From an uncultured Ruminococcus sp. (GTDB lineage Bacteria > Bacillota > Clostridia > Oscillospirales > Ruminococcaceae), in assembly GCA_945876155.1 (NCBI GenBank), contig CAMCMW010000072.1, forward strand, positions 1 to 7,128: DNA of 7,128 nt, read 5' to 3'. Both the position numbers and the translations under genes were made by a program. Shown piece after piece: positions 6,127 through 7,128 of the stretch. Below the pieces are notes generated by a model, which was given only the letters and a program-made list of their open reading frames with translations, was not told where the DNA came from and made no database searches. Position 1 is the stretch's first letter. Every line of letters begins with the position of its first letter.

Positions 6127-6564
6127 TTACCCCCAGACAAGTTCCTTAAATGTTTTTACAAGTTTTCTAGCCTCAGCCTCAGTTTTCATAAGTATAAAAA
6201 TGGTGTCATCTCCGGCAAGAGTTCCCACAATTCCGCTGTAATCCATGCTGTCCAGTGCCGCACACGCCGCCTGCGCCATTCCGGTATGACATCTGACCAC
6301 AACTGTGTTCATGGCGTAGTCGATGCCTGTGACAGTATCAATAAAAATGTTTTTCTTAAACTGGTTTTCTTCGGGAGCAGCGTATTTGTAAATGCCGTTT
6401 TCAGTCATTTTCTTGACAAGCCGAAGTTCCTTAATATCCCTTGAAACGGTTGCCTGCGTCACCTTAAAACCGTATTCCGCCAGAAGATTCTGAAGCATTT
6501 CCTGTGTTTCAACATCATGTATTTTTATTATGTCAAGTATCTTATACTGCCTTTTGTTTTTCAT
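6127..6564 (-). CDS. argR: Arginine repressor ArgR
   Basis: The product has 145 residues, close to the family norm of about 150. The N-terminal winged helix-turn-helix (about 5-65) carries the recognition-helix motif QATVSRDIKELRL with S41-R42, the hallmark of ArgR/AhrC. The C-terminal hexamerisation and arginine-binding domain (about 75-145) shows CHTGMAQAACAALD (92-105), including the ligand-region Q98 and D105, and GTLAGDDT (114-121) with D119-D120. With arginine bound, ArgR hexamers bind ARG-box operators of arginine synthesis and catabolism genes. No clear ARG box is present in the 21-nt gap upstream, and no arginine genes lie in the window. Its placement before recN is conserved in Firmicutes rather than an arginine operon. 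An AAGGAG site sits 13 nt before the ATG, longer than usual, with no in-frame alternative start nearby. Confidence 0.97.
   Translation of the reverse strand: MKNKRQYKILDIIKIHDVETQEMLQNLLAEYGFKVTQATVSRDIKELRLVKKMTENGIYKYAAPEENQFKKNIFIDTVTGIDYAMNTVVVRCHTGMAQAACAALDSMDYSGIVGTLAGDDTIFILMKTEAEARKLVKTFKELVWG
6130..6134 (-). promoter_or_regulatory. recN: Atypical G-only ribosome site of recN
   Basis: GGGGG followed by T, spanning the last codons and stop region of argR, lies 8 nt before the recN ATG. It matches GGAGGT with one G:U wobble. It doubles as the argR Trp-Gly end and is consistent with translational coupling. Confidence 0.55.
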
Positions 6565-6577
6565 TGCACTTCAAAAT

Positions 6578-6583
6578 CTCCTT
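6578..6583 (-). promoter_or_regulatory. argR: Shine-Dalgarno of argR at long spacing
   Basis: AAGGAG (6583-6578, minus strand) lies in the 21-nt gap after nadK, 13 nt before the argR ATG. TTG and GTG triplets between them are out of frame, so the ATG at 6564 remains the only start. Confidence 0.6.
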
Positions 6584-6585
6584 TT

Positions 6586-7128
6586 TCATTTTATGGGGTG
6601 CATTAATTTCCTGTTGAGTGAATTGTAAAAAGAATTATCGTTCATGTTCACAAGCCTTATTTTGTCCGCCGAACGCCTTATCTCCACCACGTCTCCTTCA
6701 GTAAGTGGCAGCGGTTCATTTCCGTCAACACTCACAAAGATTTCCTGCCTGTTTTTGTCATTTGCCACAAAGCGTATCTTCTTCCACGCCGGAAAAACCA
6801 TCGGTCTTGCAAAAAGCGAATGGGGACAGATAAGGGTCATTTCAATACATTCCATGTCCGGGTCTATGATAGGACCGCCGGCTGAAAGGGAATATGCAGT
6901 CGAACCTGTGGGAGTACTGAAAACTGCTCCGTCCGCCCTGTACGCTCCTATTTTTCCCTTTTCATCATATATGGAAAAATCGCATATTCTCGAGTACATT
7001 CCGGAAATGGTGACGTCGTTCAGGGCTGTATAAACACCGTTTCCGCCCAGTATCTCACATTCAAGCATCATACGCTCAGTAACGCTGTAATCTCCGGTTT
7101 TAAGGCGTTTTAAACAGTCAAGCTGGTC
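6586..7128 (-). CDS. nadK: NAD kinase, C-terminal part (5' end outside window)
   Basis: The minus-strand frame is open to the right edge and yields 180 residues up to TGA at 6588-6586. It is a 5'-truncated gene, and the internal methionines at 7071 and 7068 are not its start. Conserved NAD kinase features are TERMMLE at about 17-23 of the fragment, the ALNDV segment at 35-39 and the substrate-binding DGAVFSTPTGSTAYSLSAGG at 66-85. After that come CPHSLFARPMV at 101-111 and the late VDG at 134-136. The catalytic GGDG motif of the N-terminal domain lies outside the window. The enzyme phosphorylates NAD to NADP in the cytosol using ATP or polyphosphate. It heads the visible gene string and is followed after 21 nt by argR, an arrangement common in clostridia. 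Confidence 0.96.
   Translation of the reverse strand, partial: DQLDCLKRLKTGDYSVTERMMLECEILGGNGVYTALNDVTISGMYSRICDFSIYDEKGKIGAYRADGAVFSTPTGSTAYSLSAGGPIIDPDMECIEMTLICPHSLFARPMVFPAWKKIRFVANDKNRQEIFVSVDGNEPLPLTEGDVVEIRRSADKIRLVNMNDNSFYNSLNRKLMHPIK

Larger units (their letters stand above)
2488..7128 (-). other. Probable operon nadK-argR-recN-dnaD-dnaI
   Basis: Five minus-strand genes follow each other with gaps of 21, 5 and 5 nt and a 1-nt overlap. Neither an intrinsic terminator nor a convincing promoter is seen at any internal junction. The driving promoter must be right of the window. The next gene, with the dockerin, is 51 nt downstream but has its own promoter. Confidence 0.75.

Noticed and set aside
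6644..7033. 129-codon plus-strand frame opposite nadK
   Set aside because: Antisense shadow; nadK motifs are unambiguous on the minus strand.
6586..7071. Complete short NAD kinase starting at ATG 7071
   Set aside because: The frame continues to the window edge with family-like sequence (TERMMLE), so the gene is cut by the window and not short.

Overview
The window looks like chromosomal DNA of a low-to-moderate-GC anaerobic Firmicute, most likely a Ruminococcus-like member of the Oscillospiraceae. The grounds are a type I dockerin, a BspA-like leucine-rich-repeat protein, and a clostridial nadK-argR-recN gene order followed by Firmicute-type DnaD and DnaI/DnaC replication proteins. I do not name a species.

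Layout. The plus strand carries only the 3' part of a leucine-rich-repeat gene (1-852), whose start lies left of the window. It converges on a minus-strand gene (892-2436), and a compact 11-bp-stem hairpin between them is placed to terminate both. The minus-strand gene encodes a secreted carbohydrate-type solute-binding protein that ends in a dockerin, the most unusual object here. It has its own consensus SigA-type promoter, whose -35 box overlaps the stop codon of the gene upstream.

The rest of the window (2488-7128) is one tightly packed minus-strand gene string, in transcription order nadK (cut by the right edge), argR, recN, dnaD-like and dnaI/dnaC-like. Junctions are 21 nt, 5 nt, 5 nt (or a 4-nt overlap if dnaD uses a TTG start) and a 1-nt TAATG overlap, so co-transcription and translational coupling are likely. 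The string joins NADP synthesis, arginine-responsive regulation, double-strand-break repair and replicative helicase loading. A replication-restart link between RecN and the DnaD/DnaI pair is attractive but is inference.

There are no RNA genes, insertion sequences, CRISPR arrays or phage genes visible. No gene-free stretch exceeds about 50 bases. The best candidate for something under-described is the solute-binding protein-dockerin fusion. It lacks a recognisable lipobox, so the dockerin may replace the usual lipid anchor and put a sugar-capturing module on a cellulosome or scaffoldin.
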